Origin: Aplectana chamaeleonis
Taxonomy: Eukaryota; Nematoda; Chromadorea; Rhabditida; Cosmocercidae
Assembly (NCBI GenBank): GCA_029168955.1
Contig: JAPDOI010001702.1
Span: 87,231-151,230 of the forward strand
DNA length: 64,000 bases
Direction of reading: 5' to 3'
A program made the position numbers and the translations under genes. The notes below the pieces were generated by a model. It was not told the origin of the DNA. It searched no databases and saw nothing but the letters and a program-made list of their open reading frames with translations. This document shows positions 22,584 to 34,617 of the stretch, in pieces (the stretch's first letter is position 1; every line of letters starts with the position of its first letter).

Positions 22584-22751
22584 TAAACTCTGGTACCGCC
22601 GTAGTGACCTGTTGATTTCGATCATTACCAGCAGCGGAGCGGTGGGCCTCGGTGAAATATAACTAGTGATAAGGAGGTTCCGACGAAAAAGCCACCGCTC
22701 CGCGCTGTGATAATCGAAATCAACAGGTCACTACGGCGGTACCAGAGTTTA
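22584..22751. mobile_element. Short hairpin MITE (168 bp)
   Basis: Arms of about 60 bp begin TAAACTCTGGTACCGCCGTA at 22584 and end with the complement at 22751. They are almost perfect through TTGATTTCGAT and diverge slightly around the GGAGCGGTGG block. The loop is about 45 bp. No coding capacity. TA ends on both sides fit a Tc1/mariner-type MITE; only one copy is seen here. Confidence 0.75.
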
Positions 22752-22780
22752 GCTGTAATCTACTATATGTGTTCCAATAA

Positions 22781-23234
22781 TTAATGGCAGTGTTCTCGAT
22801 AAAAGTCGTTTTTCTGTTTTTTCGCCTACCTTGAAAACGGTCCCATGCTGATTTCAATGATGTCCCTGGAATCGTTCAAGACCCCCTGGAAACGGAGTTA
22901 TGGCCCCTCAAAATTCAGCAAGGGAAGCATTGTGGACGAGTTGTCCGAGGCTTGTAATTCCCGTTTTTTTCAGCCGATGTGTGCGAGCTGACCTGAGTAA
23001 AGAGAGACGTTGAGAATGAAGGGAAGAACGGGGCTTTTGATCGGAAACCAACCACGAATTCAGAGAAATTGTTTTAGGACGTGGGCGGAGTGGCCCAATG
23101 GGTTGGCTGGCCCACGAGAATTTCACCCACTTACCGGCCGTTTTTCGCAGCACTCCCGTTCTTAATCTTTTTTGAGAGACCCAGAGCTTACGTTTTAGCC
23201 AAAAAAAACCTTTTTTCGTCAACACTGCCTTTAA
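22781..23234. mobile_element. Family T MITE, copy T3 (446 bp)
   Basis: The element at 22785-23230 is flanked by TTAA at 22781-22784 and 23231-23234. The left half is clearly homologous to T1 and T11, including the block ending ACGGGGCT at about 23036; the right half differs until the terminal AACACTGCCT. The first element base is T instead of A. Confidence 0.85.
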
Positions 23235-23751
23235 TGAGAGCAGGATTCTGGCCCTTCACGGTACTGATCCGATATCGATTCGAAACTATTCGGTATTCGA
23301 ATAAAGTTGCAAATAACGCATAGATGCAGGTTTTGGAATAGTGGAAGCCCACTTCTCCATCAATTTTGGGAACATCCCTCCTAGAGCAAAGCTGGGAAAT
23401 CAAGACTGTTCAAATGCATTTGTATATTGGCGCACAAATCTAAATTATTCGAAACTATTCGAATATTCGGAGGGCACACGGGCGGCTCGAAAAAAGAGCA
23501 TGGTCGAGTGGGATGGCTAAGTGCCCCACTCCCCTCTGCGATAGCACCGGGTTGACTCCTTGACAGAGCTGAGTTTGTTATGAAATAGTGTAGAGTTGAA
23601 AAAAAACGAAAAACCTTCGAAGGCAAAGATTGAAACCGCCGTCAGAATTTTCACCTGAAGTCAAATGTCCGAGGCCCATTGCAACAACAGCCTCAAAAAG
23701 CGGCTCAAAACGAGCAATCAATTGCAATATACGACCAAGAAACTTGAAAGT
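23235..23751. other. No gene recognised
   Basis: No supportable gene. Repeated ATTCGAA-type motifs occur at about 23275-23305 and 23440-23470, probably debris of an AT-rich MITE. Confidence 0.4.
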
Positions 23752-23813
23752 GGTGTGCTCGCCCCACCCACTTCCTCGGTAGCCACATGGGAAGTGGGTG
23801 GGGCGGGCACACC
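23752..23813. repeat. Near-perfect 25-bp stem hairpin
   Basis: GGTGTGCTCGCCCCACCC followed by ACTTCC at 23752-23775 pairs with its complement at 23789-23813 across a loop of about 13 bases, with one mismatch or bulge. The stem is GC-rich and stands out from its surroundings. It could be the core of a tiny MITE or a structured RNA; the sequence alone does not decide. No second copy is seen in the window. Confidence 0.7.
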
Positions 23814-24137
23814 GCATTCATGTTTTAGGGCCGTAGAGACTGATTTAGTGTTTATTTTAAAGTCGACATTGTTGTTGTATTGGACCTCGTGCCGGCTTGT
23901 TGGCTGAATACACAGAATTAGAAACGCCCAAGAGCAGTCGGCTGGCTAAACGCACCGCGCGCCGCGCTCCAGCGACGTCGTGGGCTCACCGGCTTTCTGT
24001 CGCGCGCGTCGCATGTACCAGTAGACTTGTCAATAGGTGCCTCTCATTCTGTGTATTCGATCAACATGAACCTTCGGAGCTTTTGAATTTTGGCTAAAAC
24101 TCCAGGTCTCTGGAGCATTGACAACTAGGCACGCGTG

Positions 24138-24314
24138 GTGTCCGATATACTTGTTCCAAATGAAATTTATTTCGAATATCCGACTTTTCGGCTATAGTCG
24201 GATATCGCACTTTTTCGAATATCCGACCTTTCGAATAAAAATTCGACTTTTTTATCCGACTGAAACAGTCGCATACTCATCCGATTATTCGATTCGGAAC
24301 AAGTATAGTGTCCG
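24138..24314. repeat. Small inverted-repeat element with CGAATATCCGAC motifs
   Basis: TGTCCGATATACTTGTTCC at 24139-24157 is mirrored by GGAACAAGTATAGTGTCC at 24296-24313. Between them CGAATATCCGAC occurs twice and related CGAATAAAAATTCGAC once. It looks like a MITE of about 177 bp; no target duplication was recognised. Confidence 0.65.
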
Positions 24315-26426
24315 AGTCAGTATGATGAGCGCAGAGGACGAAAAGAAAGGCGCTGCCAGCCGGCCCGGCACTCTCCGCCCGGCTAAAGTGCAAACTGTCT
24401 ATCTCTGCGTCTCCGCGGGATGGACCCATTTATAGCTTTGGCTGTACACTACAGGGATGAGTGCAAACCTAGTTTGAGGGGAGCACTCGGAATCCCAGAG
24501 AAGAGCGAAAGCTAGCGCTTTCAGAAATCAGAGCATTCCCATGAAGTCCCCAGAAAACACTCGCGGATAACGATATCATGTATCTGGTATTGAAAGAAAT
24601 TCTTATTTTCATGAATGAATCTTGGGTTCCCCCACAACAAGGTTTGAAACTAGGAAGGTATCACTAAAATTATCGATATTTTTCTTCGATCGAATCGGTG
24701 AAAAACGTTGTAGGCTGTAATAGGCTGCAATTTTTTTAATGAGGTGGTACAGAGGAACTGGTCAACAAAGAAGCTACTTACTGTTATAAAATCAATCGGT
24801 ACAAATCGGAAAATCTTGGAGATTTCTCGTGGGTCACCACGTATTTTCAAATAAGTGAGTAATTCTATCAAAAAGGAGCTGTTTCAGGCAGAGGTGGTTT
24901 CGGGCAGACAGAAACGTTCCAAAAAGGGAGCAACGGTAAAACAGGATGAAGGAGTCTTCAAAAAATTAACAAAATTTTTTGGGAACTGATTCACATGGCA
25001 AAAACTTTCAATTTTCAATAACAAGCCGTTGCTCTACATATTTCGCATGAAACAGCCTGATGCCTCTCTATAAAATACTCTTTTGTTTGGAAAGGTTCAG
25101 TTGCTTCTGTACTTTCACCAGTTCACTTTTCTGATCAACGAAAAGAATCCGGTTCTGTGGGTCAGACTTTATGTCTTCTTGTCGATAATAGGTATAAAAT
25201 ATTTCCACCGGTACTAGAATAACCGGAGTAAGCTCATTTCCTGAACCACAAAGCTCTTCTCTGAAGAATGACACGACTTGATTACGTGAATTCGAAATTT
25301 CAGCTACGAGAATTGGCTCTCAAGAAGCATTGTTAAATTTTCGTAAGCTCGCCCACTCCACTTTCCTCTTGTTTCTTTTTGTAGGAACATTTCTGTCAGC
25401 ATCAAGCCACTTTTGCTTGAAAGCACTCATTTTTTATAGAGTTTGCTTTGCTTTTTCTTCTTTATCATATTTTTAATCAACAGGTTAGTATTGCATCCAG
25501 TAGTTTTCTTAAGCGAACTGAAGTGTTATATAAAGAGTGAGCGTTAGGACTGATCCCAATTTCTAGGGAATAGAAATACTGGTTAAACTGGAAGAATTTG
25601 TACTGCAGGAAATGCATTCTCAGTTTGCGATTTCAATCTCAGCATCCAAGGACCGGTGGCCGATGTTACCCAGATTATGCAGCAAAACCCCGCTCATCTG
25701 ACAGATGCCAGTCGACGACACAACAGTAGCGCCTTTTTCTTTGTGTCTCCGTCGCGAGAGCCAGGGTGGAGGGCGCAGCAAGCGCGAGGGAAAGTGGGCG
25801 AGGCACGCTTGGTTGTCAATGGTACCGCAACCAAAACTACAAGGCTGTCTTTATCGTGAGCTTTGTCTTCAACTTGACCAGTCTCACCCACTTTTTTAGT
25901 CTCACGAAATAGACCATCTAGGCGTGATTTCGAGTGAGCGAAAAGAACTCTGAGCCTGATTCTTGCTACTAACTGTAAAAATTGTGAGTGACTCCGTTCA
26001 TAACCTAAACCGCGCGCTGCTGATCGCGGTGTGGACTGTCTTTCTCCAAAAATGTCGACCAGTCAAAGCACATTCAACCACCTATTCGCACCTGATTGTA
26101 GTACCGGTGTCGGCCACAGTCTTTGGATCGACGTACACCCCCATCACACCAAGCTTGCTTACGTTTTGCTGCACGTGCCCGGATCGACTAAGTTGGGTCT
26201 CGCAATCAAACGGCATCGGTGAACTTGATAGAGGCTCCTATACTATCACACACAAAACATCGCTACTGTAGTTCTTTGATCACCTGAGGCTCTCAAGTAG
26301 CTTTTGATATATAGGATTTTCCCCTCCTGTAAAGACTAGTTAAACGCCAGATACATAGTAACTGGCAGATATGGCATGGTTCACCACACGACTAATCAAA
26401 TGTCTGTGTATAATAGGACAGAACAG
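24315..26426. other. No gene recognised
   Basis: About 2.1 kb with no supportable coding region or repeat. Frames at 25656-25859 and 25963-26271 have no recognisable domains. Confidence 0.4.
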
Positions 26427-26513
26427 CTTTTGCCGTTTGTCGTTTGCCGGCCATTTTTGGGGTTTACCGTTGCCGTTTGTCGAAATTTCGAATTTCTTTG
26501 CCGCACACCCCTG
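26427..26513. repeat. Fragment of hAT-like element, right end
   Basis: The GCCGTTTGCCG-type block homologous to 21780-21840 is followed by a terminus CCGCACACCCCTG ending at 26513, the complement of the CAGGGGTGTGCGG hAT-like end. The left part of this copy was not found. Confidence 0.6.
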
Positions 26514-26962
26514 GTGGGGGGTGGGTTCGAGAGCCACACCGTCAATTAAAAACTGACGGCAAACTCATAAGGAAAAATGATATCACAATAAGAAGTCAAA
26601 ATAATACTGGAGATCAGATTGAGAGCGCAAAAAGAGACTGAAGATCATACTGAGAGTACAAAATGTGACAGGAAATAGAAAAAAAACTGAAGAGTGAACG
26701 AAACAGCTGCGCAGAACAGATGAGACAGGATGTGAAATGGAGATGCAAATTGAGGCAGGAACTCACAAGAAGAGGTGAGATTTCACTGCTGAAAAAAAGC
26801 ATGCAAGACAACAGACGACAGTGGCGTAGCCATCGTTAATGACTCTGACATGGAGGCGGAATCGTGGCCAAGGTGTATCTCCAAAGTGCTCCTGGATATG
26901 TCAGCTGCAGTGGTGTTGAGCATTTGCTGTAATCGAGGTCATCACGACTCCTGTCAACGAAA

Positions 26963-29900
26963 CAGGGTCAGGCACAGCGGTGGCCCGGGTCGTACTGATG
27001 AACGACCCCCACTTGAGAGGGACATTTTTTTCGGCTAAAAAACGACCCTCCAGGAAAAGTGAAAAAAATGCTAGACGTTACTGACTATTTTCATTTTGGA
27101 GGTTTTTTTCAATTGGGGCCTCACCATTCCAAAGGGGATGAATAGCGTTTCATGCGCTGCCGATATTGGAAAACTTCAGCCAGGTTAAAAGCTGAAAAGC
27201 ACTTCGGAAACCGGAAAAATTTTCGCCCTTCGTTTTTGGCCACGGTGGTCCGGTGGAGCTTTCGGACCCCCGTGGGACCACCGCACATTTGAACGGAAAA
27301 TTTTTTTGAACCATAACTCGCTTCAGAATGGATTTTATGAGCTCATAACCGGACTTTAGGATTTTCTGACATCTGTCTACAGTTTGCATTTTTGCACTAG
27401 GTCATGTATATAGACGACCCTTTTTCGATTTTTTGGCCGATTTTTTCAATGTCCGGAGGGGTGACGGGCGAAGTTCCGTTTTTGGAAAAAGTTAATATTT
27501 CACCTATCTAGAAATGATTTTTAGAACATTTCCAGCCGATTGGTACCCTCGTTCCGGTAACTTTTTTTAACTGACACGGTCATTTCCAGACTCGCTTCCT
27601 TTCGGCCTGCACGATTTTGAACTTGTTAAGAAACTTTGAGTACTAAGGTATTGAATGATGACGGAGATGTTGTGGGCTATCTTTCTGAAGTTGCGGAGCA
27701 AGAAATGGCATTCGTGTGTTATTTTTCAGAATATTTTCCTCCGCTAAGAGTAACAGCACTCAAAGGTATGAGGTGTTATGTGAACCAAACAACCGGTTTA
27801 GTTTCGCTACAAACTCAGAATTTCTGGTCACGGTCTGCTACAGAAGAGGCATGAAAAACTTAGACCTGATGCAAAATATATTTGCAGACCTTATGCAAAA
27901 AGTGCAAAAAATGGAGTGGAACGAGTATGAGGTCGTTCACATAATGAGAGCTCAATTGCTGAAGCTTGTGACAACGCAGTAGGTCCTAGCAGAGATAGAC
28001 GAGATAGAACTTGCAATGCTGAGAATTCAAAAAAAAACTTCGGATAAATTTCACGAGGGGTGAGTCGGCGTTCACGCAGAAAGCCGTGTCAAGCTCATGT
28101 TTTGCGCAGAATGCTGCAAATTTTCTTAGCACGGATGATGTCTTCTAACTAAGTTTTCGATCCTATCTCGTATGTGGTATCGCTGCTTAGGAAAGTCTAG
28201 CGTTCCCTGAACAATTCTCTTATTATGATGGGAATGAAGTCCGATGCGATGCCTGCTGAACCGCATTACGATCCCAAATCTGCCAAGCGCATGGCCAAGA
28301 AATCGCGCAGCACATGAAGTTTAATTAGCTGAAATGTTTAATGAAAAACTACCTCCCCCTCTCTTTGTTGACCGACGGAACTTTCGACACCTATCGCAAT
28401 ATTTCTGATGGAGATTATCTCATCCTCCATATCATCCGTAACTTTCCACTTCTCGTTAGTGGAAACAGAAGGCGAAAGTCCGAAGACATTGTCGACACAT
28501 TCAAGAACTCTCTCATTGAGGAGAAGACATGCAGAATGCTCTTTCTCACAAGCCCTTCGCGTTCGTTATAGGAAAGGTGATGGCCCTGTCTCCCGACGGC
28601 GCATCTGTGATGACAGTGCACATAAACGGCGTTCACGCAAAACTTCAGCGCATGGTAGATGATGAAACAACACTCGATGGAACTGTGGGAGCAGGTGTGA
28701 ATCCAATATGATTAAAAGAAATGTTAGGTATCTAAATATGTTTTGTTTTAGGGTTTCTTTTCAGCGCCTACGCAGCACATACACCAAATCTCGTCGTATC
28801 TGCTCAGAACAACTACACATATCGGCTCGCTCAATAACAGATGAACTTTTCGTATTTCAGAATGGGGGTGCTACATCGGGTCCGCTGGTCGGCCAGCATG
28901 CAGCAAGCGCTAGCATCCTACGCAACTGCCTCGTTTTAGTCAGGTGCCTTCAAGCCCTGGCAAACGAAGATACTACTGAAAGTATCAAAGCAAGAGCTGT
29001 GGCTGCTGCGTGTATACTCCTCGATGGACCCACGCTTCTAATTCTTGACTGCGTGAGCCACACACTATCCCAGCTGACATCTTTTTAAGAGGAACTACAA
29101 TATGAAGAAAGTCTCATGGTAGATGATGTGTCTTGCTGGCGCTATTACGACCACGTGATGGGAAACAACGAAGGCAAAATGGCAAATGTTGCAGAAAGAT
29201 TATTGAGAGACAATAGCGTTTTGAAAATGAAGAATCCCTTCAACTTAATATACGAAAGTGGGACCAAAGTGTTTCTCGATCAGCACTATACCTCGTTTGA
29301 TGGTTCAATATCTGCGCGCTGTTTAGTTATGATTCTAAGACATGTAGGGGCTTTGATAGACCGAGGTCGCAAAACAATGAAACGCTCTCAACTTCGGAGT
29401 CCCGAAACACTAAGCCAGAAAAACAAAGATGAGGAGTCACACTCCGTCAAAGAGATTAAGAAAACGCTTTTTGCTACACCGATTACACTACTTCGGGCAT
29501 CGAAGCTCTCAGCTATTCAGCCTTGGGTAAGGTGTATAACGAAGGTACATCTGTTGCTCTGGCTAGCGCCCACATCACTGAGCTCTACTCTAGCTATACC
29601 AATCAGATTCAAGGGTATATGTCCCTAAGAGATGAACCTAACGCATAAAGCAGGAGGATTTCCCCTATGCTTTGAGCCGTCACATACTGCTGGAGATGAT
29701 AAATTGTGAAATAGCGAGTTTCGAAGATTTCAAAATGTATAAACCTGCAAACGCCAAGTTAAATACCAGAGGTTGGCCCAAATATACGACGCGAACAAGA
29801 TACAGATTATACATTACTCCAAGATTCGAGGACGAACTCAATAGCCTTACTCTAGAAGTACTGTGCTATACAGGATGCAATGCCATCGTAAAACCTTCTA

Positions 29901-30311
29901 CGCTACCACTGCCAGTTCTGCACGAAGTTTGCAGTCGTGGCCTAGCGACTTCCGACGCAATAAAAATATTCTCCGCTTTCATCGGATTTCGCTAGAAAAC
30001 TACGAAGTAACGTCTATTCCGAATGTTGTAGAGGAGGTAATGTTGAGCTAGTACACGTTTGATGATTTACTCCATTTTTCTTTTCAAACCGCTCTTGTTC
30101 CATCGATAATGTTCACTATTCCATGGTAAATAATCATGGCACAGACAATTTTACCTCAATATTCAATTTTTCGGCGATACAGACATTATTTTAGATGAGT
30201 CGAAAAAAAATAACAACCCCCCCTCCAGAAAAAAATTTCAAGTTTTCGCAAAAAAATAACGACCCCCCTCGGTCCCACGGTGGTTCACGGACCACCGTGA
30301 GCTTGACCCTG
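26963..30311. mobile_element. Candidate TIR-bounded element holding an unrecognised coding remnant
   Basis: The left end begins CAGGGTCAGGCACAGCGGTGG and the right end (30291-30311) complements CAGGGTCAAGCTCACGGTGG, an inverted match of about 17 of 20 bases. A second related block lies inside at 27238-27295 (CACGGTGGTCC and GTGGGACCACCG) and mirrors 30273-30300. Poly-A/GACCCCC motifs occur near both ends, partly in direct orientation. CAGGG ends resemble hAT elements, but I see no 8-bp target duplication and cannot place the enclosed coding remnant, so the class is open. The similarity of the ends is the only evidence that this is one unit. Confidence 0.5.
27636..30051 (+). pseudogene. Unrecognised protein-coding remnant, several frame changes
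   Basis: I do not recognise the product. Protein-like stretches succeed each other on the plus strand in different frames: about 27636-27760, 27760-27980, 28340-28470, 28529-28711, 28860-29088, 29116-29400, 29480-29650 (a different frame from the longest frame there), 29660-29930 and 29930-30051. They are richer in charged and aliphatic residues and in long open runs than anything nearby. One piece contains DGASVM near 28600, a string also found in hAT transposases, but the rest has no hAT domain order. Candidates are a captured or endogenised gene (for example from a virus), a rare transposon protein, or a decayed host gene. No start, stop or intron structure can be fixed. It lies inside the TIR-like block 26963-30311. 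Confidence 0.5.
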
Positions 30312-30663
30312 CCCGGGTTATGTGCAGCTAGCAGTCCTCCTTCGAAAAACATGATACCGTAAAAAAACCTGGATTTTTTTTTCGAGTTTTTGCCACTATG
30401 TACAGATCCCCATAGGATATGATGCCCAGAGAATCAAAAAAAATTCGACTGAAACATATTTAGTAGTTTTAATTGATGGGTAGACAGGGATGTAAGTCAA
30501 CCATCTGAGAATGAAATATGGGGCTTTAATGGCCACTCAAAAAAAGGATCCCTTACATACCTTGCCTATAACTGGCATTTTGTTGTTTGTATGCATACGA
30601 GTGCTCCAATCCTTCAATTCTTTATAGAGCAAAATTAATTTATAATGAGATAATAGTAACTAT

Positions 30664-30821
30664 ATAATACTTCATCATCAACCGAAAAGCCTCGCGGCCG
30701 TGGCTGTGTTCTTTGAAACTGCCGAAGCAGAGGCGGTACAAGCGCCTCTGCCTCGGCTGCTTCATAGAACACAATCACAGCTGCTAGCCTTTTCAGTTGA
30801 TCATGAAGCAAATATTATACA
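30664..30821. mobile_element. Hairpin MITE (about 157 bp)
   Basis: Inverted arms of about 75 bp: the left (ATACTTCATCATCAACCGAA from about 30665) and the right (its near-complement ending at about 30820) can be followed through GGCTGTGTTCT / AGAACACAATCACAG to an inner stem built on AGAGGCG / CGCCTCT. No gene. Flanking sequence is AT-rich; no clear target duplication. Confidence 0.7.
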
Positions 30822-32137
30822 GTCGACACTATCTCATTCTGAGTTTATTTCGATCCTTCGGAATGATATCCACTAGTTTTCTACCACTACAAGGCACATG
30901 TCAGCCATTGAGCACAATGCCTAGGTAAGCTCAAAAAACATAAATGCTCAAAAAATGAAACGAAACGTTATAAAGAGGCATATTAGATTAACGAACCAAC
31001 AGAGGAAAATAAAACAGTGCGAGAATTTCACTGCTGGGTTCGAACCTTTGATACCGCTCTATTCTCGCTGCTTCGTAATCCACTTCGTTATCCTCTCGGA
31101 CATCGCTGCTGATAACACTATGCTGCTTTACTCGAGTGAAAAGAAGAATGCAAATCATGCGATGATTTCGGAAAAGGCTCATATCCCAAGAATGAGCCAG
31201 AATCGAGGCGCCAAACTTTATAAATGCTAATTTCGTCATAAGATAAGGCGTACTTAGCAGTTGTTTTCAGTGCATTTGCTTTGACTGAGGAGGTTCAGTA
31301 AGTTTGAATAGGTTTTTGTCAATTTTCGACTCACCAAAAAGTCTGTTGAGAAAACCCTGCATACATTGCTGTTACTTTATTTATCCCTCACAACTTCCAC
31401 TGGGATGTTTTCCAGAACGTCGTGGGGTCTAAAAATCAGTCCCTAGTAAGATGCATTTTTAGGCGATTTAGGATTCAAAGGATCAGTCCCGCCAAAGGTC
31501 AAAATTTTTCAAAGGCTGGAAAACTATGGATAGTTGACTGTTTCGGAAGAGCATTGTTCACCGTAATATCTCTTGCAATTTACTCCACGGAATTGGCTCG
31601 TTAGGCGAATTCTGAGACGCGATATCGGTTGAAGCATAAGATTTTTTACGCCCTGAGGGCACATAAACTACATTTACCACATGGATACCCGCGCCTGAAA
31701 ACCAGGGTAAAGCACCCTCGGTTTTGGTAACCAGGTGGGGCCGCAACTCTGGGCTCCAGGAGGGGGGGTCGCAGGCCACCGGCCGGTCCCTATGCGAAAG
31801 CTGTTGAGACTTAGTAGAACAGAAAAATAGCGAAGCTTTGAATTTATTCCCGAATTAACTCACATAAAATTGGGCAGGTTCTCATAAAGATAATGAACAG
31901 TTGATAATGACTTAAGTTGTCCTCTGTTTCCGAGTGAAATTTATTTCCGTTCATCGCGTGCGTCTGCGCGCGTGCGCTGCGTCTTCTTCTCCCCACACTT
32001 TCTCGCTTCTCTCTGCCCTCGCTCCGCACAAGCGCGCAAGGCAACAGAGTAAATTATCGTAACAGGTCATCTTGTACTGCTGGGTGCGCTGCAATGTGTC
32101 AGGTGCGTCCAAGCGAGGATGATAGTTCAGAAAGTAG
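30822..32137. other. No gene recognised
   Basis: No supportable gene or repeat. A tRNA-like B-box string at about 31036 was examined and rejected. Confidence 0.4.
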
Positions 32138-33177
32138 TCAGGAATGATTTTTTTCTGCTCTTCCGCTGCCTCCTAGTGACTTTCGAATGCCACTCTCCAT
32201 CAAATAGGTTTTTACTGCTGTCCTCATTCCGCTCCCTTCCAATTCAGCGTTGAGACATCGCCAGTGAGAAACCAAGTCCACTAGCAGGCTCTCTTCGTTA
32301 TGGACAGCTTCAGAAACAGAGGTCCAATGATGTAGTGTAGCGTTCAAATGTTGCAGTACGATGAATATTCGAGCATCTGTCATCACCCAAAAAGCTAGTT
32401 TGGCGCGATTTTGCATTTTCGTAGTGGCATCAAGATTCAAATGAAGTCTTCTCAGATTTTCAAGTAGTACATGATAGTTGATGGGAATATTCTGGACAGA
32501 TGACTGCAAACTGGCAGCCCAGCGTGCACGGTGCAGCATCGTCATTTGGAGGAATCGAAAATTCATTTCCTTCGCAACAGATCGGTAGGTGGATCTTCCA
32601 TGACTTCTCATTGGAGAACCGAATAAGTAGTGCATTTCTATCACCAAGGCTTGACTGAGGTTCATGGAATACCCTTCTTGCGCTGTAATCGCCAGGTTCA
32701 ACTTGTGAGCTCAGCAAACTGAGAGAACGAGATCACTCCTTCTTATGTCCCCATGCTCGGTTTCTGATTTGAGCCTTCATCAATCCATGCAAGCCTTAAA
32801 TCCTACCCGCCATCACTGAAGCTCCATCGCATAAGAGTGAGACCAGGCGACTCATAAAGAAACTCCATGAGATCATAGAGAGACCAGGCTGCTGTGCCCA
32901 ATCAAATGCTCGCGTAAGGCATGTAAAATGTCTTCTTCAGATTCACTTTCGACTTCTGCGATGGCAAGATGAAAGTTCATGGGACAGTTAATGGGTGATA
33001 CAGTTCTCAGCAGAAACACAATCCATTTCACTCCATTACCTGTGGTACCTTCCGTTAGAAGTGAGATGAGCAAGTCGTTATCGATGACTCATTGGAGGAG
33101 ATCGTATTTTATATTAATGACGAACTGCTCGATCATACGTGTAGCACTTCTTGCGTCGTAAGGCTTCGTACATAGCG
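32138..33177 (-). pseudogene. hAT transposase remnant, central and C-terminal part
   Basis: hAT transposases cut and paste DNA and leave 8-bp duplications. Reading from 33177 down, the frame contains KPYDARSATRMIEQF (near 33160), then SLLTEGTT, where hAT relatives of the KIAA1586/ZNF862 type have the DES-like catalytic block. NFHLAIAEVESESEEDILHALREH follows in pieces at about 32905-32975, and CDGASVMAG near 32818-32844 holds the second conserved Asp block. AHKLNLAI near 32700 corresponds to the hAT C-x-x-H region (the codon between Cys and Ala is a stop). The frame then stays open to 32138. There are at least two stops and two frame changes. The C-terminal dimerisation region was not recognised. 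The matching upstream part lies at 36671-37186 beyond an inserted element. Function is certainly lost. Confidence 0.72.
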
Positions 33178-33249
33178 GACGACCAGCGTCAAAGCGTCAA
33201 GGCGTCGGAGCATCATGCGCCAGCGCTGAAACGCTGGCGCAATCAATGT
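33178..33249. other. Spacer in hAT remnant with short inverted repeat
   Basis: GCGCCAGCG / CGCTGGCGC near 33220-33241 makes a short perfect hairpin. The stretch does not continue the hAT frame, so a small additional insertion may lie between the two transposase parts. Confidence 0.5.
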
Positions 33250-33740
33250 GTCCGAGGCAGGGCTGGGCACACGTCCCGGCGTGGCGATTCTGAATATGCA
33301 CCCCCCTTAGCTCGGTAATTTTAGGCACCCCCTTATGGGAAATCGAAATCGGCTGTTTTCTGAATACTTGGACAGCCATGATCTTGACTTCCCGATTTTG
33401 ATAAACAAGAATATAAAAAAAGCACTGAATAGAGAAAATTCCGAAAATGGCAACTAAAAGGGTAGTGTAATTTCTGAACTTCAAAACAACCCCATGAGGA
33501 AAATTTGTTAGTAAGACGATAAGTTATTGCAAAAGATAAAACATTTTTCAATACAAAACAGTTGAACAATTACCAACAACAGAACTACTACTATTGCGAT
33601 AATTATTATAATGTTTCCTGTCGAATGTTTTCATGAACCTATGAAGGATCAGTTAATCTGTGCTTGATTGTTCTGATGTGGAAATCAGAACTATTTTGTG
33701 TTGTGGAACAATGTTAGGATTCATGTGATTCGTAGGTAGT

Positions 33741-34617
33741 AGAAAACCTTAGTTTTACCCTCCTAGAATGCCGCTATCCCTTAAAAAATCGGCTTGTCGT
33801 GCGATACGGTGTTTGTAAGCAGCTACACAGCGCACACGGGAATGGACGCGCACACAATATTAATAAAAAATGTATTTTATTACAGAACGGAGAGGAGAAA
33901 AGGATTGAAACTTAAGGAATTGGAAGATGGTAAAGGTAGTCTATTCTGGATGCACCCACTTTAGAAATTTAATGTAAATAAACAAAGTTAGAGCAGGTGT
34001 AAATATTTAGCCGTGATAAGGTTCATTCAAACGAAGCTAGTTGATCAATACTAGCATTAAACTGAGAGAAAAGGACATTGCGAGAAAGAGGAGAATCTGG
34101 CAAACATTTTAGCATCAATGGGACCGGTTTTTAATGTGATTTAAGGACCTTAAATCTCGTCCCGGTTTTACCCCGAAAACCGGGACAAAACCGGGACGAG
34201 TTTTAAGGTCCCTAAATCACATTGAATATCAAATCTATTGATATTATACTGTTTGCCAGATTCTCCTCTTTCTCGCAATGCTCTTAGTTCTCATATTTAT
34301 GGGTGTTTTTAATCAACTAGGTTGATTTGAATGAACCTTATCACGTCCAAAAAATTCACTCCGCTCCAACATAGTTTGTTTACATTAAATTTCTATACTG
34401 TATACATTGAAAGAATCCTATTTCTGCCTGCTTCCATTTACTCCAGTTTCAATCATTTTCTCCGCCCCGTTCTGTAATAAAATACATTTTTTAATTAATA
34501 TTGCGTGCGCGTCCACTCCAGTGCATGTTGTGTAGCTGCGGACAAACACCAGATCGCACGGCTAGCCTAGTCTATGAGAGATTGCGGCATTCAAGGTGGA
34601 TAAAACTCGGGTTTTTA
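33741..34617. mobile_element. Palindromic element Q inside D1
   Basis: Inverted arms of roughly 400 bp run from about 33741 to 34617. Matching blocks include TTTTACC...GAATGCCGC at both ends, GTGCGAT...GTGTTTG with CAAACACC...ATCGCAC, TAAAATACATTTT-type blocks at 33868-33885 / 34478-34493, and AAACTTAAGG-type blocks further in. The centre (34140-34210) holds a CCCGGTTTT / AAAACCGGG palindrome flanked by AAGGACCTTAAA / TTTTAAGGTCC. No coding capacity. Ends are approximate because similarity fades. Confidence 0.75.

Noticed and set aside
26984..26990. CCCGGGT following both TIR-like ends (26984 and 30312) as a possible target duplication
   Set aside because: On the left it lies inside the inverted match, on the right outside it, so it cannot be a duplication flanking one element.
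27238..27295. CACGGTGGTCC...GTGGGACCACCG as a separate hairpin element
   Set aside because: It mirrors the right end of the 26963-30311 block and is better read as a subterminal repeat of that block.
28590..28650. DGASVM string taken as proof of a hAT transposase
   Set aside because: The preceding and following blocks do not show the hAT order seen at 32138-33177; a six-residue match is too short.
31036..31049. GGGTTCGAACC string resembling a tRNA B box
   Set aside because: No A box or cloverleaf partner sequences lie at the required distance upstream.
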